This document shows positions 1 through 7,666 of a DNA stretch of 10,000 nt, one piece after another (position 1 is the first letter of the stretch; each line of letters starts with the position of its first letter). The position numbers and the translations under genes are program-made. The notes beneath the pieces were generated by a model, which ran no database searches, had not been told where the DNA came from, and saw nothing but the letters and a program-made list of their open reading frames with translations. The DNA is from Magnetospirillum sp. (GTDB lineage: Bacteria; Pseudomonadota; Alphaproteobacteria; Rhodospirillales; Magnetospirillaceae): assembly GCA_020217035.1 (NCBI GenBank), contig JAIWOG010000052.1:1-10000 (forward strand), given 5' to 3'.

Positions 1-10
1 TGACGCCAGC

Positions 11-37
11 ATACCGCTTTGGTCACCCTGGCGGTAT
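11..37. repeat. Inverted repeat just downstream of the NnrS-like gene
   Basis: The 7-base arm ATACCGC at 11-17 is the exact reverse complement of GCGGTAT at 31-37, with a 13-base loop. It lies 3 bp past the stop codon of the minus-strand membrane-protein gene, where a terminator hairpin would sit. There is no T-run after it on the minus strand (the bases read GCTGGCGTCA), so it is not a canonical intrinsic terminator. It could be a 3'-end stabilising hairpin, a Rho-associated 3' end or an operator for whatever lies to the left. Confidence 0.35.
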
Positions 38-40
38 CCG

Positions 41-1102
41 CTATAAGTGGCAGGACGCTCGCCGCGCCGCCAGCACCCGCGACAGGGTGACGAGAACGAA
101 CACCACGATGGCGAATGCGTTGGCCAGGCCGCCCCATTGGCGCCACGAGGTCAGTTCCAGCAGGTCGCCGGCCAGCCGCAGGGCAAGGGACAGGTGCAAC
201 AGCGCCAGCGGAGCGTAGAACACCGGGTGATAGGACAGCCGCACCCCCAGCACCGCCGGCAGGATCATCGGCGCGTGGCCGAACACCATGGAAAACACGA
301 AGCCGACGAACAGGGCGTGCAAGGCGGCGTCATATGCCGGAATGGCCAGCCCGGCATCCAGTTCGGGCATCAGCAGGCCGGCGATTGCCAGCCAGCCATA
401 GCCCGAGATCAGGCACGCCGCCACATAGCGGGGCAAGCCGCTTTGCCGGATGGTGCGCCGCGCCACGTCGTGCCACAACGACCAGGCCACCAGGGCCAAG
501 AGTCCCAGGCCAAGGACCGTCCAAGCCGGACCGGCGGCGACGACGCTTTGCGTGGCGCCAAGGCCCACCAACAACAAGGCTGGGGCCAAAAGCGGCAGGC
601 GCCATTTGCTGGGCGGCAGGAAACGGGTCAGTTCCAGCCGTTCGCCAGCGATGGTCAGCACCAGGAAGGCGGCCCACAGGGCCACCACTTCGGCGACCAT
701 GGCGCCGGACAGCCACAAGGCGTTGCCGACAACCCAGCAAAAGGCCCCCAAGGCCATGACCTTGGTGAAGGGTTCGGGCTGGCGCCGTGTCACCGCTACC
801 GCCATGGACAGGAAGACCACGGACCCGGCCAGCAGCAGGAAGGCGCCGTGCAGCGGCCAGCCGGCCAGCAAGGCGACGCCGCCCAGGGCGGTGGCGGCCG
901 GCGCCACGAAGCCCCACGACCGGTTCAGCGCCACGGCGCGTTCCAGGCCGATGACGGTGCCGAAGAAACCGCACACCATCAACGGGCCGTGGATATCGGC
1001 CCAGGCCAGGGACGGCAGGTCCCAGCCCAGCCGCGCCAGCCCGGCGGCCAGGCCGGCCAACAGCGACAAGGCGCCCAGCATCAGGAACGGCGTGCGCGGC
1101 AT
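41..1102 (-). CDS. NnrS-like polytopic membrane protein
   Basis: A 353-residue, very hydrophobic protein with roughly ten to twelve predicted membrane segments and no soluble domain. Its pattern resembles the NnrS family, haem- and copper-containing membrane proteins linked to nitric oxide metabolism and found near denitrification genes. Visible landmarks are the HGPLMVCGFFGTVIGLERAV stretch (38-57) and an H-rich second half with H262, H276 (in FGHAP), H292 and H303, candidates for haem or metal ligands. The ATG at 1100-1102 is preceded by GGAG at 8 bases, inside the last codons of the upstream DUF59 gene, and only 4 bp separate the two, so they are very likely co-transcribed and translationally coupled. 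No nitrite or nitric oxide reductase gene is visible, though the window ends 40 bp downstream. The membrane nature is certain; the NnrS assignment is family recognition without a search, so treat a role in nitrosative stress as a hypothesis. Confidence 0.65.
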   Translation of the reverse strand: MPRTPFLMLGALSLLAGLAAGLARLGWDLPSLAWADIHGPLMVCGFFGTVIGLERAVALNRSWGFVAPAATALGGVALLAGWPLHGAFLLLAGSVVFLSMAVAVTRRQPEPFTKVMALGAFCWVVGNALWLSGAMVAEVVALWAAFLVLTIAGERLELTRFLPPSKWRLPLLAPALLLVGLGATQSVVAAGPAWTVLGLGLLALVAWSLWHDVARRTIRQSGLPRYVAACLISGYGWLAIAGLLMPELDAGLAIPAYDAALHALFVGFVFSMVFGHAPMILPAVLGVRLSYHPVFYAPLALLHLSLALRLAGDLLELTSWRQWGGLANAFAIVVFVLVTLSRVLAARRASCHL

Positions 1103-1106
1103 GGCC

Positions 1107-1379
1107 CTAGCTCCAGCCCAGTTGTGCCTTGGCTTCGGCGCTCATGCGGGTGGGCTGCCATAGCGGGGTGTCCAGCACCTCGACGCTGGCGCCAGGGATC
1201 AGCCGGCGCACCTCGTCCTTCATGAAGCCCGATTGCGGGCAGGCCGGCGTGGTCATCAACAGCGCCACATGCGGGTGGCCGTCCTGTTCGGTGATCGATT
1301 CCACCAGTCCCAAATCGACGATGTTGACGCCGACATCGGGGTCGATGATGTGCTTCAAGGTTTCCAGATGGGCGCTCAT
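1107..1379 (-). CDS. DUF59/MIP18 (SufT/PaaD-like) Fe-S assembly-type protein
   Basis: A 90-residue single-domain protein of the DUF59 (MIP18) family, whose members SufT, PaaD and eukaryotic MIP18 help mature iron-sulfur proteins. The family signature DPDVGVNIVDLGLV is at 13-26. The second conserved block, MTTPACPQSGFMKDEV at 42-57, holds the conserved Cys47-Pro. The C-terminal W-x-P-x-x-M-S-x-x-A-K block (74-84) is typical of the short stand-alone members. Length is slightly below the usual 100 or so because the N terminus is short; no strong Shine-Dalgarno precedes the ATG, but the start agrees with where the family domain begins. It sits 4 bp upstream of the NnrS-like gene. The tight pairing suggests, by inference, that it helps assemble a metal centre used with or by that membrane protein, or by a nearby respiratory enzyme outside the window. 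Confidence 0.85.
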   Translation of the reverse strand: MSAHLETLKHIIDPDVGVNIVDLGLVESITEQDGHPHVALLMTTPACPQSGFMKDEVRRLIPGASVEVLDTPLWQPTRMSAEAKAQLGWS

Positions 1380-1388
1380 GGCATGCGA

Positions 1389-1410
1389 ACCGAAATCGTT
1401 CCAGTTCGGT
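1389..1410. repeat. Inverted repeat in the 80-bp gap between hydrolase and DUF59 genes
   Basis: ACCGAA at 1389-1394 pairs exactly with TTCGGT at 1405-1410 across a 10-base spacer. It sits 10 bp upstream of the start codon of the DUF59 gene, so on the minus strand it falls in the 5' leader or core promoter. The gap (1380-1459) otherwise shows only a TTGACC -35-like hexamer (minus, 1454-1449) with no matching -10. It could be an operator or a weak hairpin; a 6-bp arm can arise by chance. Confidence 0.3.
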
Positions 1411-1459
1411 GCAGGTTACGCCGCGGGCGCCGTCCAGACCTTGAGTGCGGTCAAGCCGC

Positions 1460-2317
1460 CTATTTCAGGAAACCCAGCAACGCCTTGTTCACCCGTTCCG
1501 GCTGCGACAATTGCAGGAAGTGGTCGACGTCGTCCCACACCACCAGCCGGGCTTTCGGGTAATTCTGGGCCAGCCAGTCCTTGACCCCGGCCTGCGACAT
1601 GGCGGCGTAGAGGGCCAGGGCCGGCACTTGGTGCTTGGCCGGCGCCCACACCGTGGGGTCGTCGAAATGCTCGAAGGTGCTGACGGCGACGTGCTGGTCG
1701 ACGGCGCGGCCCTGGGCCAGCAAATCCTTCTTCTGGGCGGCGGAAACCTTGGTGGTGAAGCCCTGGAACATCTGTTCGATGACCAATTGGTAGCCGGGGC
1801 TTTTCAGCCCGTCGATCATCGATTTCATCCAGGCGTCATTCTGCGCCCGCAATGTGGGATCGCTGGGATGGTGCATGATGGCACCGTCCAGGAAAGCGAC
1901 ACGGTCCACCTTCAGCTTGCCCCGGCGCAACACGGTATGGATCACCGGCAGGCCCATGGAATGGCCGACCAGCGCGGCATGGTCCAGCCCGGCATCCTGG
2001 GCCACCGCTTCCACCGCGCGGGCGTAGAAATCCATGGAATAGACCGCATCGCGCGGCTTGCCCGAATCACCGTGGCCGGGCAGGTCCAGGGCGACGACCC
2101 GATGGCTCTTGGCCAAGGCGGGGATTTGGTGGCTCCAGTACGATTGGTTCAGGGTGAAGCCGTGGACCAGGATGACCGGGCTGCCCTGGCCCCAGCTTTT
2201 GTAATGGACCAGCACGCCGTCGGCGCCGGCATAGCGGGATTGGCCGTCCTTGGCCCAGGCGCCCGTCGGCAGCAGCAGGACGACAAGCAGCAGGACTCGC
2301 AGGATGGTGCGCATCAT
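1460..2317 (-). CDS. Exported alpha/beta hydrolase
   Basis: A 285-residue alpha/beta-hydrolase-fold protein with an N-terminal signal peptide (charged MMRT, hydrophobic core about 5-17, probable cleavage near AWA-K at 20-23), so it likely acts in the periplasm. The oxyanion motif HGF is at 52-54, the nucleophile elbow GHSMG at 118-122 gives catalytic Ser120, and the C-terminal DHF places catalytic His266. The usual acid after strand 7 (GxxD) is not seen: the equivalent stretch reads VPALALYAAM (231-240). Asp144 after strand 6 (FLDGA) is a possible substitute. The ATG is doubled (MM) and lies 1 bp after the stop of the upstream VOC gene, with AAGGG as ribosome binding site inside that gene, so the pair is coupled. 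The substrate is unknown; ester, lactone or C-C bond hydrolysis all fit the fold. Confidence 0.87.
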   Translation of the reverse strand: MMRTILRVLLLVVLLLPTGAWAKDGQSRYAGADGVLVHYKSWGQGSPVILVHGFTLNQSYWSHQIPALAKSHRVVALDLPGHGDSGKPRDAVYSMDFYARAVEAVAQDAGLDHAALVGHSMGLPVIHTVLRRGKLKVDRVAFLDGAIMHHPSDPTLRAQNDAWMKSMIDGLKSPGYQLVIEQMFQGFTTKVSAAQKKDLLAQGRAVDQHVAVSTFEHFDDPTVWAPAKHQVPALALYAAMSQAGVKDWLAQNYPKARLVVWDDVDHFLQLSQPERVNKALLGFLK

Positions 2318-2318
2318 C

Positions 2319-3170
2319 TCAGCCCTTGATCATTTCCAGATGCACGCCGCAGGCTTCCGACATGGGGATGCGGATGGTGCCTTCGCGGTCACGGGAAAAT
2401 TCCACGTCGTTATGCTTCAGCCAAAGGGCCGCGCGGTCGGTGTCGGAAACGTACACCGCCAGCGCCACCAGGGCGGGGGGCGGCGGCAGGTCGTCCAACT
2501 CGGCTTCCGGGTGCAACTGGGTCAGGTCGTCGGGTCGGCTCAGGAAGATCAGCCCGCGCCCGGTATGCAAGGTGACGGTGTCGTCGGTGATGACGGCGCG
2601 GTGCGGCCCCAGGATACGGTCCCAGGCCGCGGTCAACTCCACCGGCTCGGCGACGATGGCCGACACCGACGCGATGCCGATGGCGCCGTTCGGGTGGTCC
2701 AGCCAGCCGGGGAAGCGTTCGCGTTCGGCGGTGATGTGCTGGGTGACGCGGGTGTGAATACCCGGGCTGGCCTCGGGGGGCAGCAGGGTTTCCGAGAACA
2801 TCAGGGTGGCGACGCCTTCGTCGGTGGCGATGCGGCGGCTGAGCGAGCGCGGCAACGGCACCTCCAGGCCGGCGGCTTGCAGGCGCTCGACCACCGCCGC
2901 GCCGTTATCGGTGCCCAGCGAGATGCCGATCAGCCCTTCGCGCTGGTCGGTGAAGCTGCGCAGCTCGTCGGCCACCGTGCCTTCGGCCACCGCCGCCTGC
3001 AGGGCGATGTAATCGTGGCGGAACATGATGCAATGGTTGGCGGTGCCCCATTCCGGGTGGTCGCCGCGCGGGGTCAGCGAAAACCCCAGCCGGTGGAAGG
3101 TTTCGGCGGCGATGTCCAAGTCGCGCACGGCGACGACCGCATGATCCAGCCCGGTGATGTTGTTCGCCAT
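2319..3170 (-). CDS. Two-domain VOC (glyoxalase-fold) protein
   Basis: A 283-residue protein of the vicinal oxygen chelate superfamily, most like the Glyoxalase_3-type single-chain proteins. The N-terminal half opens with the typical LDHAVVAVRDL strand and helix (8-18), putting a candidate metal ligand at His10. The C-terminal half ends with a second VOC-like unit (about 232-283) closing on GVHLEM, where Glu279 occupies the usual terminal ligand position. It has no signal peptide and is probably cytosolic. The start is supported by a strong GGAGG (minus strand, 3182-3178) 7 bases before the ATG, making it the first gene of a two-gene unit with the exported hydrolase. No extradiol dioxygenase signature is visible, so ring cleavage is not supported. 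Isomerase, lyase, dioxygenase or resistance-protein activities are all possible within this superfamily; the substrate is unknown. Confidence 0.8.
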   Translation of the reverse strand: MANNITGLDHAVVAVRDLDIAAETFHRLGFSLTPRGDHPEWGTANHCIMFRHDYIALQAAVAEGTVADELRSFTDQREGLIGISLGTDNGAAVVERLQAAGLEVPLPRSLSRRIATDEGVATLMFSETLLPPEASPGIHTRVTQHITAERERFPGWLDHPNGAIGIASVSAIVAEPVELTAAWDRILGPHRAVITDDTVTLHTGRGLIFLSRPDDLTQLHPEAELDDLPPPPALVALAVYVSDTDRAALWLKHNDVEFSRDREGTIRIPMSEACGVHLEMIKG

Positions 3171-3300
3171 CTTCTTCCCTCCGTTGTGGCACCTGCGAAG
3201 GGTCGCATGGAGCGGGGGGGAGGAGTCAACCCTGGCAGGATGAATAGTGCACAGACTTGACGCCTGCGCCCGTGGTCCTTCCTAGGTCATCCAAGAGAAA

Positions 3301-3400
3301 TGTTGGTGCTTCTGGGTCTTGTGACGGAATTAGCTCCCCCATCACAGATACACGCCGCGTGCCTTCGGATCAGCAATGCGACTGCCAGAACGCACCAACA
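3301..3400. repeat. 100-bp element bounded by a 15-bp bulged inverted repeat
   Basis: TGTTGGTGCTTCTGG at 3301-3315 pairs with the sequence at 3385-3400, whose reverse complement is TGTTGGTGCGTTCTGG; 15 bases match with one extra G. A further GTC/GAC pairing (3316-3318 with 3380-3382) follows after a 2-base bulge. Inside are two small potential stems: TGTGA (3320-3324) with TCACA (3342-3346), and CACG (3351-3354) with CGTG (3358-3361). The ends begin TG and end CA, as many transposons do, but no target-site duplication is evident. It could be a MITE-like relic, a structured RNA or a regulatory hairpin. Confidence 0.5.
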
Positions 3401-3402
3401 AG

Positions 3403-3416
3403 TGACGATCACGTCA
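3403..3416. repeat. Short palindrome TGACG-N4-CGTCA
   Basis: TGACG (3403-3407) and CGTCA (3412-3416) form a perfect 5-bp dyad around ATCA, 2 bp outside the right arm of the 100-bp element and about 50 bp downstream of the tyrA stop. It has the size of a transcription-factor operator. It has no neighbouring promoter that I can recognise, so its role is open. Confidence 0.25.
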
Positions 3417-3467
3417 TCACAAATCTATCTTCTGGCCTGACCAAGGGCAACAGTCTGCCGTAATTAA

Positions 3468-4349
3468 TCACGCCTGCTTGGCGTCGATGATGGCGCGGCG
3501 GATGGCGCGGGTTTCGCTGAAATGCTTTTCCAGGGTTTCCGCCTCGCCCCAGCGGATGGCCCGTTGCAGGGCGGTCAAATCCTCGGTGAAGCGTTGGATG
3601 ATTTCCAGCACCGCTTCCTTGTTGGCCATGAAGATGTCGCGCCACATCACCGGGTCGCTGGCGGCGATGCGGGTGAAGTCGCGGAAGCCGGATGCCGAGA
3701 ACTTGATCACTTCCTGCTGCAAATGGCCTTCCAGGTCGTTGGCGGTGCCGACGATGGTATAGGCGATCAGATGCGGCAGATGCGAGGTGATGGCCAGCAC
3801 CTTGTCGTGGTGCTGGGGGTCCATGATCTCGATCATCGAGCCCATGGCCTGCCACAGCGCGGTGACCTTGTCGACCGCTTGCTGGTTGGTGCCGGGCAAG
3901 GGTGTCAGGATGCACCAGCGGCCTTCGAACAATTCGGCGAAGCCGGCGGCGGGGCCGGAATGCTCGGTACCGGCGATGGGGTGGCCGGGGACGAAATGCA
4001 CCGCTTCCGGCAGATGCGGCAGCAGGTCGCGGACCACGGCGCTTTTCACCGAGCCGACGTCGGAAACGATGGCGCCGGCCTTCAGATGCGGGCCGATGGC
4101 GGCGCCCACCGACGCCATGGCGCCCACCGGGGTGCCGACGATCACCAGGTCGGCATCGGCCACCAGGGCCGGGTCGCTGCCGGCGGCGTCGACGATGCCC
4201 AATTCCCGTGCCGTGGTGCAGGCTTGGTCCGAGGAATCCAGGGCGACGACGCGAGCCGCCAGGCCGTGCTTGCGCACGGCGCGGGCGACAGACGAATTGA
4301 TCAGCCCGATGCCCACCAGGCAAAGGGTGCCGAACAGGGGTTTGTCCAT
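3468..4349 (-). CDS. tyrA: Prephenate/arogenate dehydrogenase
   Basis: A 293-residue stand-alone cyclohexadienyl dehydrogenase, which oxidatively decarboxylates prephenate or arogenate in tyrosine synthesis, in the cytosol. The Rossmann loop GIGLINSS is at 13-20 and the acidic Asp38 after the second strand suggests NAD(H) preference. Family blocks follow in order: DVGSVKSAV (97-105), GHPIAGTEHSG (122-132) with the catalytic-type His123, and ITSHLPHLIAY (187-197). The C-terminal helical dimerisation domain is complete, and there is no ACT or chorismate mutase fusion. The ATG follows the hisC stop by 1 bp and has GGAG 5 bases upstream inside the last hisC codons, so translation is coupled. In Zymomonas and other alphaproteobacteria the tyrC form next to a hisC-type gene is described as accepting both prephenate and arogenate; substrate preference here cannot be read from sequence. 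Confidence 0.95.
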   Translation of the reverse strand: MDKPLFGTLCLVGIGLINSSVARAVRKHGLAARVVALDSSDQACTTARELGIVDAAGSDPALVADADLVIVGTPVGAMASVGAAIGPHLKAGAIVSDVGSVKSAVVRDLLPHLPEAVHFVPGHPIAGTEHSGPAAGFAELFEGRWCILTPLPGTNQQAVDKVTALWQAMGSMIEIMDPQHHDKVLAITSHLPHLIAYTIVGTANDLEGHLQQEVIKFSASGFRDFTRIAASDPVMWRDIFMANKEAVLEIIQRFTEDLTALQRAIRWGEAETLEKHFSETRAIRRAIIDAKQA

Positions 4350-4350
4350 G

Positions 4351-5448
<1,098 letters not shown>

Positions 5449-5493
5449 CGCGGGAAAACTCCTGATTGGGCGAAATGATGGGGAAGAAGCGTA

Positions 5494-6357
5494 TCAGGCC
5501 AGGGGCGACAGGGGCAGCGGATAACCGCCGATGACCCGGGTGTGGCGCACCGGGTCCTTGCCGCCGCCCAGCAACGACACCAGACGCGGATCGGAATCGG
5601 TCAGGTAGGACTCGATCTCGCACAGATGCAGCCAGCGGTCCTCTTCCCGGTGGGTGGCCAGGACCGAGCCCGATTCCAGCCCGGCGGCGGCGAACAGGGC
5701 GCGCAGGCGGTCGCGGCTGAGGTCGGGGACGGTCTCCACCGCCACCAAGGTGCGGTCGGCGCCGGTGTCGTCATGGGGACGGCAGGCGATGACCAAGCCT
5801 TCCACCGGCTCGGCGCGGCCGGGAGCGGGGGGCAACGGCAGGAACGGCAACCGGGTCACCACCTGGGGCAGGTTGTCCGACCCGGCGGTCAGCGACAGCC
5901 ACCACGGATCGGTCTCGGTATCGCCGGGAAGCGGCACCAGCCCCACCGAGGCTTGCCCGTCGGCGACGGCGCGGACCACATGGCCGGCCGACGGGAAAAC
6001 CTGCTTGCCCGACACCACGCCGAAATGGTCGCGGGCCAGTTCCAGGAAGCCGTCGCCGCGTTCGGGCTGGCACACCGCCACGGTGAAGGGGCGTTGCAGG
6101 CCGATCAGCGCCCCGATGATCTCGCGCCAGATGCGCACCACCGCCGCCACCGGAAAGCGCCCGGTGTGGCGGGCGGCCAGACGGCGGATGATCTCGGCCT
6201 CGCGGCCGGGGCGCAGCGGCACCGATGCGTCGCCGGCCTTGGCCTCGGCGACTTTTTCCACCAGCGCGGCGCGTTCCATCAGCAAATCATGGAGACGGTC
6301 GTCGATACGGTCGATGTCGCGGCGGATGCGTAAAAGGGTTTCGGTGTCGGTGCTCAT
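5494..6357 (-). CDS. Chorismate mutase with degenerate PDT/ACT-like C-terminal region
   Basis: A 287-residue protein. Residues 1-90 are an AroQ (type II) chorismate mutase domain, converting chorismate to prephenate: Arg12 in the opening helix, Arg29, Lys40, the REAEI block at 52-56 and Gln88 in ALIGLQ match the active-site pattern. Residues 91-180 resemble a worn prephenate dehydratase: ASVGLVPLPGD (136-146) recalls the GVVPIENS stretch and VVTRL (166-170) the TRF motif, but the GxxG-AYS opening is absent. Residues 187-281 have the layout of a PDT-type ACT domain, ending in RVIGGYP, without clear GALV or ESRP phenylalanine-binding motifs. I chose the ATG at 6357; an in-frame TTG at 6381 adds eight residues but would lie upstream of the predicted transcription start. 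It heads the hisC-tyrA operon. The mutase call is firm; the tail is probably non-catalytic and perhaps regulatory, by inference. Confidence 0.88.
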   Translation of the reverse strand: MSTDTETLLRIRRDIDRIDDRLHDLLMERAALVEKVAEAKAGDASVPLRPGREAEIIRRLAARHTGRFPVAAVVRIWREIIGALIGLQRPFTVAVCQPERGDGFLELARDHFGVVSGKQVFPSAGHVVRAVADGQASVGLVPLPGDTETDPWWLSLTAGSDNLPQVVTRLPFLPLPPAPGRAEPVEGLVIACRPHDDTGADRTLVAVETVPDLSRDRLRALFAAAGLESGSVLATHREEDRWLHLCEIESYLTDSDPRLVSLLGGGKDPVRHTRVIGGYPLPLSPLA

Positions 6358-6384
6358 GGCCCAGGGACATAGTTGCTGCAAAGC

Positions 6385-6413
6385 CGCATAGGTTTAGTGC
6401 CTGATCGTGTCGA
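6385..6413 (-). promoter_or_regulatory. Possible promoter of the chorismate mutase-hisC-tyrA operon
   Basis: On the minus strand, TCGACA (6413-6408, five of six matches to the -35 consensus) is followed after exactly 17 bases by TATGCG (6390-6385, three of six for -10). Transcription would start near 6378, about 20 bases before the ATG at 6357. The poor -10 keeps confidence low. An overlapping alternative is TTGATT with TAAACC, also 17 bases apart. Confidence 0.3.
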
Positions 6414-6427
6414 AATCAAAGAAAACG

Positions 6428-6458
6428 TTGACAGGGGGGGCGGCCATCCATAGCTAAT
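6428..6458 (+). promoter_or_regulatory. Probable promoter of metX-metW
   Basis: A perfect -35 hexamer TTGACA lies at 6428-6433. Candidate -10 elements are TAGCTA (6451-6456, 17-base spacer, two of six matches) and GCTAAT (6453-6458, 19-base spacer, four of six matches). The first seven spacer bases are a G7 tract (6434-6440). The predicted leader to the metX ATG is only about 30 bases, too short for a SAM-II or other known SAM riboswitch. The site is back-to-back with the promoter of the divergent aromatic operon. Confidence 0.5.
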
Positions 6459-6493
6459 CGTCTCCTTAGTTTACCGGGATTGCCGTTTCCGCC

Positions 6494-7666
6494 ATGTCCG
6501 CCGCCCATGACCCCGACCATAACCCCGCCGGCCTGACCGTCGAACTGGGCCGCGACATCCCCATCCGGCTGGATTGTGGTGTCGAGATGGACCGCGTGGT
6601 GGTGGCCTACCAGACCTATGGCCGGCTGAACGCCGACAAGTCCAACGCCATCCTGATCTGCCACGCCCTGACCGGCGACCATTACGTCGCCGACCCCCAC
6701 CCGCTGACCGGCAAGCCGGGCTGGTGGATCGACCTGGTGGGGCCCGGCAAGCTGCTGGATACCGACCGCTACTTCCTGATCTGCTCGAACGTGCTGGGCG
6801 GCTGCATGGGCACCACCGGCCCGAAAGAGGTCAACCCGGCCACCGGCAAGCCGTGGGGGCAAAGCTTCCCGGTCATCACCATCGGCGACATGGTTCAGGT
6901 GCAGGCCCGCTTGGTGGACAGTTTCGGCATCGACCAGCTTTTCTGCGTCATCGGCGGCTCCATGGGCGGCATGCAGGTGCTGGAATGGTGCGCCAGTTTC
7001 CCCGAGCGGGTGTTCTCGGCGGTGCCCATCGCCACCGCGGCGCGTCATTCAGCGCAGAACATCGCCTTCCACGAAGTGGGGCGTCAGGCCATCATCGCCG
7101 ACCCCGACTGGCGCGGCGGCGACTACCTGGAACAGGGCACCTACCCCAAGCGCGGTCTGGCGGTGGCCCGCATGGCCGCCCACATCACCTATTTGTCGGA
7201 AGCGGCGCTGCACAGGAAGTTCGGACGCAACCTGCAAGGCGACCGCGACGCTTTTTCCTATGGTTTCGGCGCCGACTTCCAGGTGGAAAGCTATCTGCGC
7301 CACCAGGGCTCGACCTTCGTCGATCGCTTCGACGCCAATTCGTACCTCTATATCACCCGCGCCATGGACTACTTCGACCTGGCGGCCGAGCACGGCGGCG
7401 TTCTGGCCAATGCCTTCAAGGGTACCAAGACCCGGTTCTGCGTCGCCTCGTTCTCGTCCGACTGGCTGTTCCCCACCTGGGAAAGCCGCGAAGTGGTGCA
7501 CGCCTTGAACGCGGTGGCCGCCAATGTCAGCTTCGTGGAAATCCAGTCCGACAAGGGCCACGACGCCTTCCTGCTGGACGAACCGGAATTCCACGCCACC
7601 TTGGGCGGCTTCATCGAGGGGGCGGCGCGGCATCGCGGGCTGACCGCCAAGGGGGGGCGGCCATGA
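6494..7666 (+). CDS. metX: Homoserine O-acyltransferase
   Basis: A 390-residue, full-length MetX of the alpha/beta-hydrolase superfamily. It acylates homoserine with acetyl- or succinyl-CoA, the committed step of methionine synthesis, in the cytosol. The oxyanion region [10 protein letters not shown] (56-65), the [10 protein letters not shown] block (101-110), nucleophile Ser156 in GGSMGGMQ, Asp323 in SSDWLF and His356 in DKGHDAF complete the triad. Acetyl versus succinyl specificity cannot be told with confidence; many proteobacterial MetX proteins paired with MetW are reported as succinyltransferases. The start has no strong Shine-Dalgarno, but the N terminus matches the family. The stop codon overlaps the metW start (ATGA). 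The last codons include a G7 tract (7651-7657) that is both the likely ribosome binding site for metW and a potential -1 slip site. Confidence 0.95.
   Translation: MSAAHDPDHNPAGLTVELGRDIPIRLDCGVEMDRVVVAYQTYGRLNADKSNAILICHALTGDHYVADPHPLTGKPGWWIDLVGPGKLLDTDRYFLICSNVLGGCMGTTGPKEVNPATGKPWGQSFPVITIGDMVQVQARLVDSFGIDQLFCVIGGSMGGMQVLEWCASFPERVFSAVPIATAARHSAQNIAFHEVGRQAIIADPDWRGGDYLEQGTYPKRGLAVARMAAHITYLSEAALHRKFGRNLQGDRDAFSYGFGADFQVESYLRHQGSTFVDRFDANSYLYITRAMDYFDLAAEHGGVLANAFKGTKTRFCVASFSSDWLFPTWESREVVHALNAVAANVSFVEIQSDKGHDAFLLDEPEFHATLGGFIEGAARHRGLTAKGGRP
7651..7657 (+). promoter_or_regulatory. G7 tract: metW ribosome binding site and potential slippery site
   Basis: Seven consecutive G residues lie 5 bases before the metW ATG, suitable as a Shine-Dalgarno-like sequence. 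In the metX frame they read G_GGG_GGG (last base of Lys386, then Gly387 and Gly388), so both P- and A-site tRNAs could re-pair perfectly after slipping back one base. The new frame reads two alanine codons and then the metW start without a stop. Confidence 0.45.

Larger units (their letters stand above)
3171..3467. other. Non-coding, lower-GC gap with inverted repeats
   Basis: This 297-bp gap separates the start of the VOC gene from the end of tyrA. From about 3290 rightward the base composition is near half GC, visibly lower than the surrounding genes. The only open frame on the plus strand (3257-3463) begins at TTG, lacks a ribosome binding site and resembles nothing known. Near the VOC gene there is a TTGACT hexamer (minus, 3229-3224) followed by a C7 run, but no good -10 at 16-18 bases. 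The gap also contains the 100-bp inverted-repeat element at 3301-3400 and a short palindrome at 3403-3416. No terminator with a T-run is visible for tyrA. Confidence 0.6.

Noticed and set aside
11..37. Intrinsic terminator of the NnrS-like gene
   Set aside because: The hairpin is present but no T-run follows on the minus strand, so it is listed only as an inverted repeat.
47..2329. Long plus-strand open frames opposite the NnrS-like and hydrolase genes, up to 392 codons
   Set aside because: They are rich in Gln, Gly, His, Arg and Ala with no domain pattern, and arise because the GC-rich minus-strand genes leave few stops on the opposite strand. The minus-strand frames have family motifs, ribosome binding sites and operon spacing.
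1460..3170. Meta-cleavage pathway: VOC protein as extradiol dioxygenase with a BphD-like hydrolase
   Set aside because: Sizes fit, but the VOC protein lacks the extradiol dioxygenase signature and the hydrolase has a signal peptide and lacks the usual triad acid, so the two would act in different compartments.
3257..3463. 68-codon plus-strand open frame in the low-GC gap
   Set aside because: It starts at TTG, has no ribosome binding site, no recognisable motif, and runs straight through the inverted-repeat element.
6358..6381. TTG start at 6381 for the chorismate mutase gene
   Set aside because: No ribosome binding site, the extra eight residues do not resemble the AroQ N terminus, and the predicted promoter would start transcription inside or after this codon.
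6358..6493. SAM-II or other SAM riboswitch before metX
   Set aside because: The leader after the predicted promoter is only about 30 bases and shows no pseudoknot-like pairing or recognised consensus.
6574..7662. Upstream extension of metW as one long plus-strand frame reaching back through metX
   Set aside because: The extension is the -1 frame of metX, Arg- and Pro-rich without motifs; MetW begins at the tandem ATGs. The open frame is only relevant to the slippage idea.
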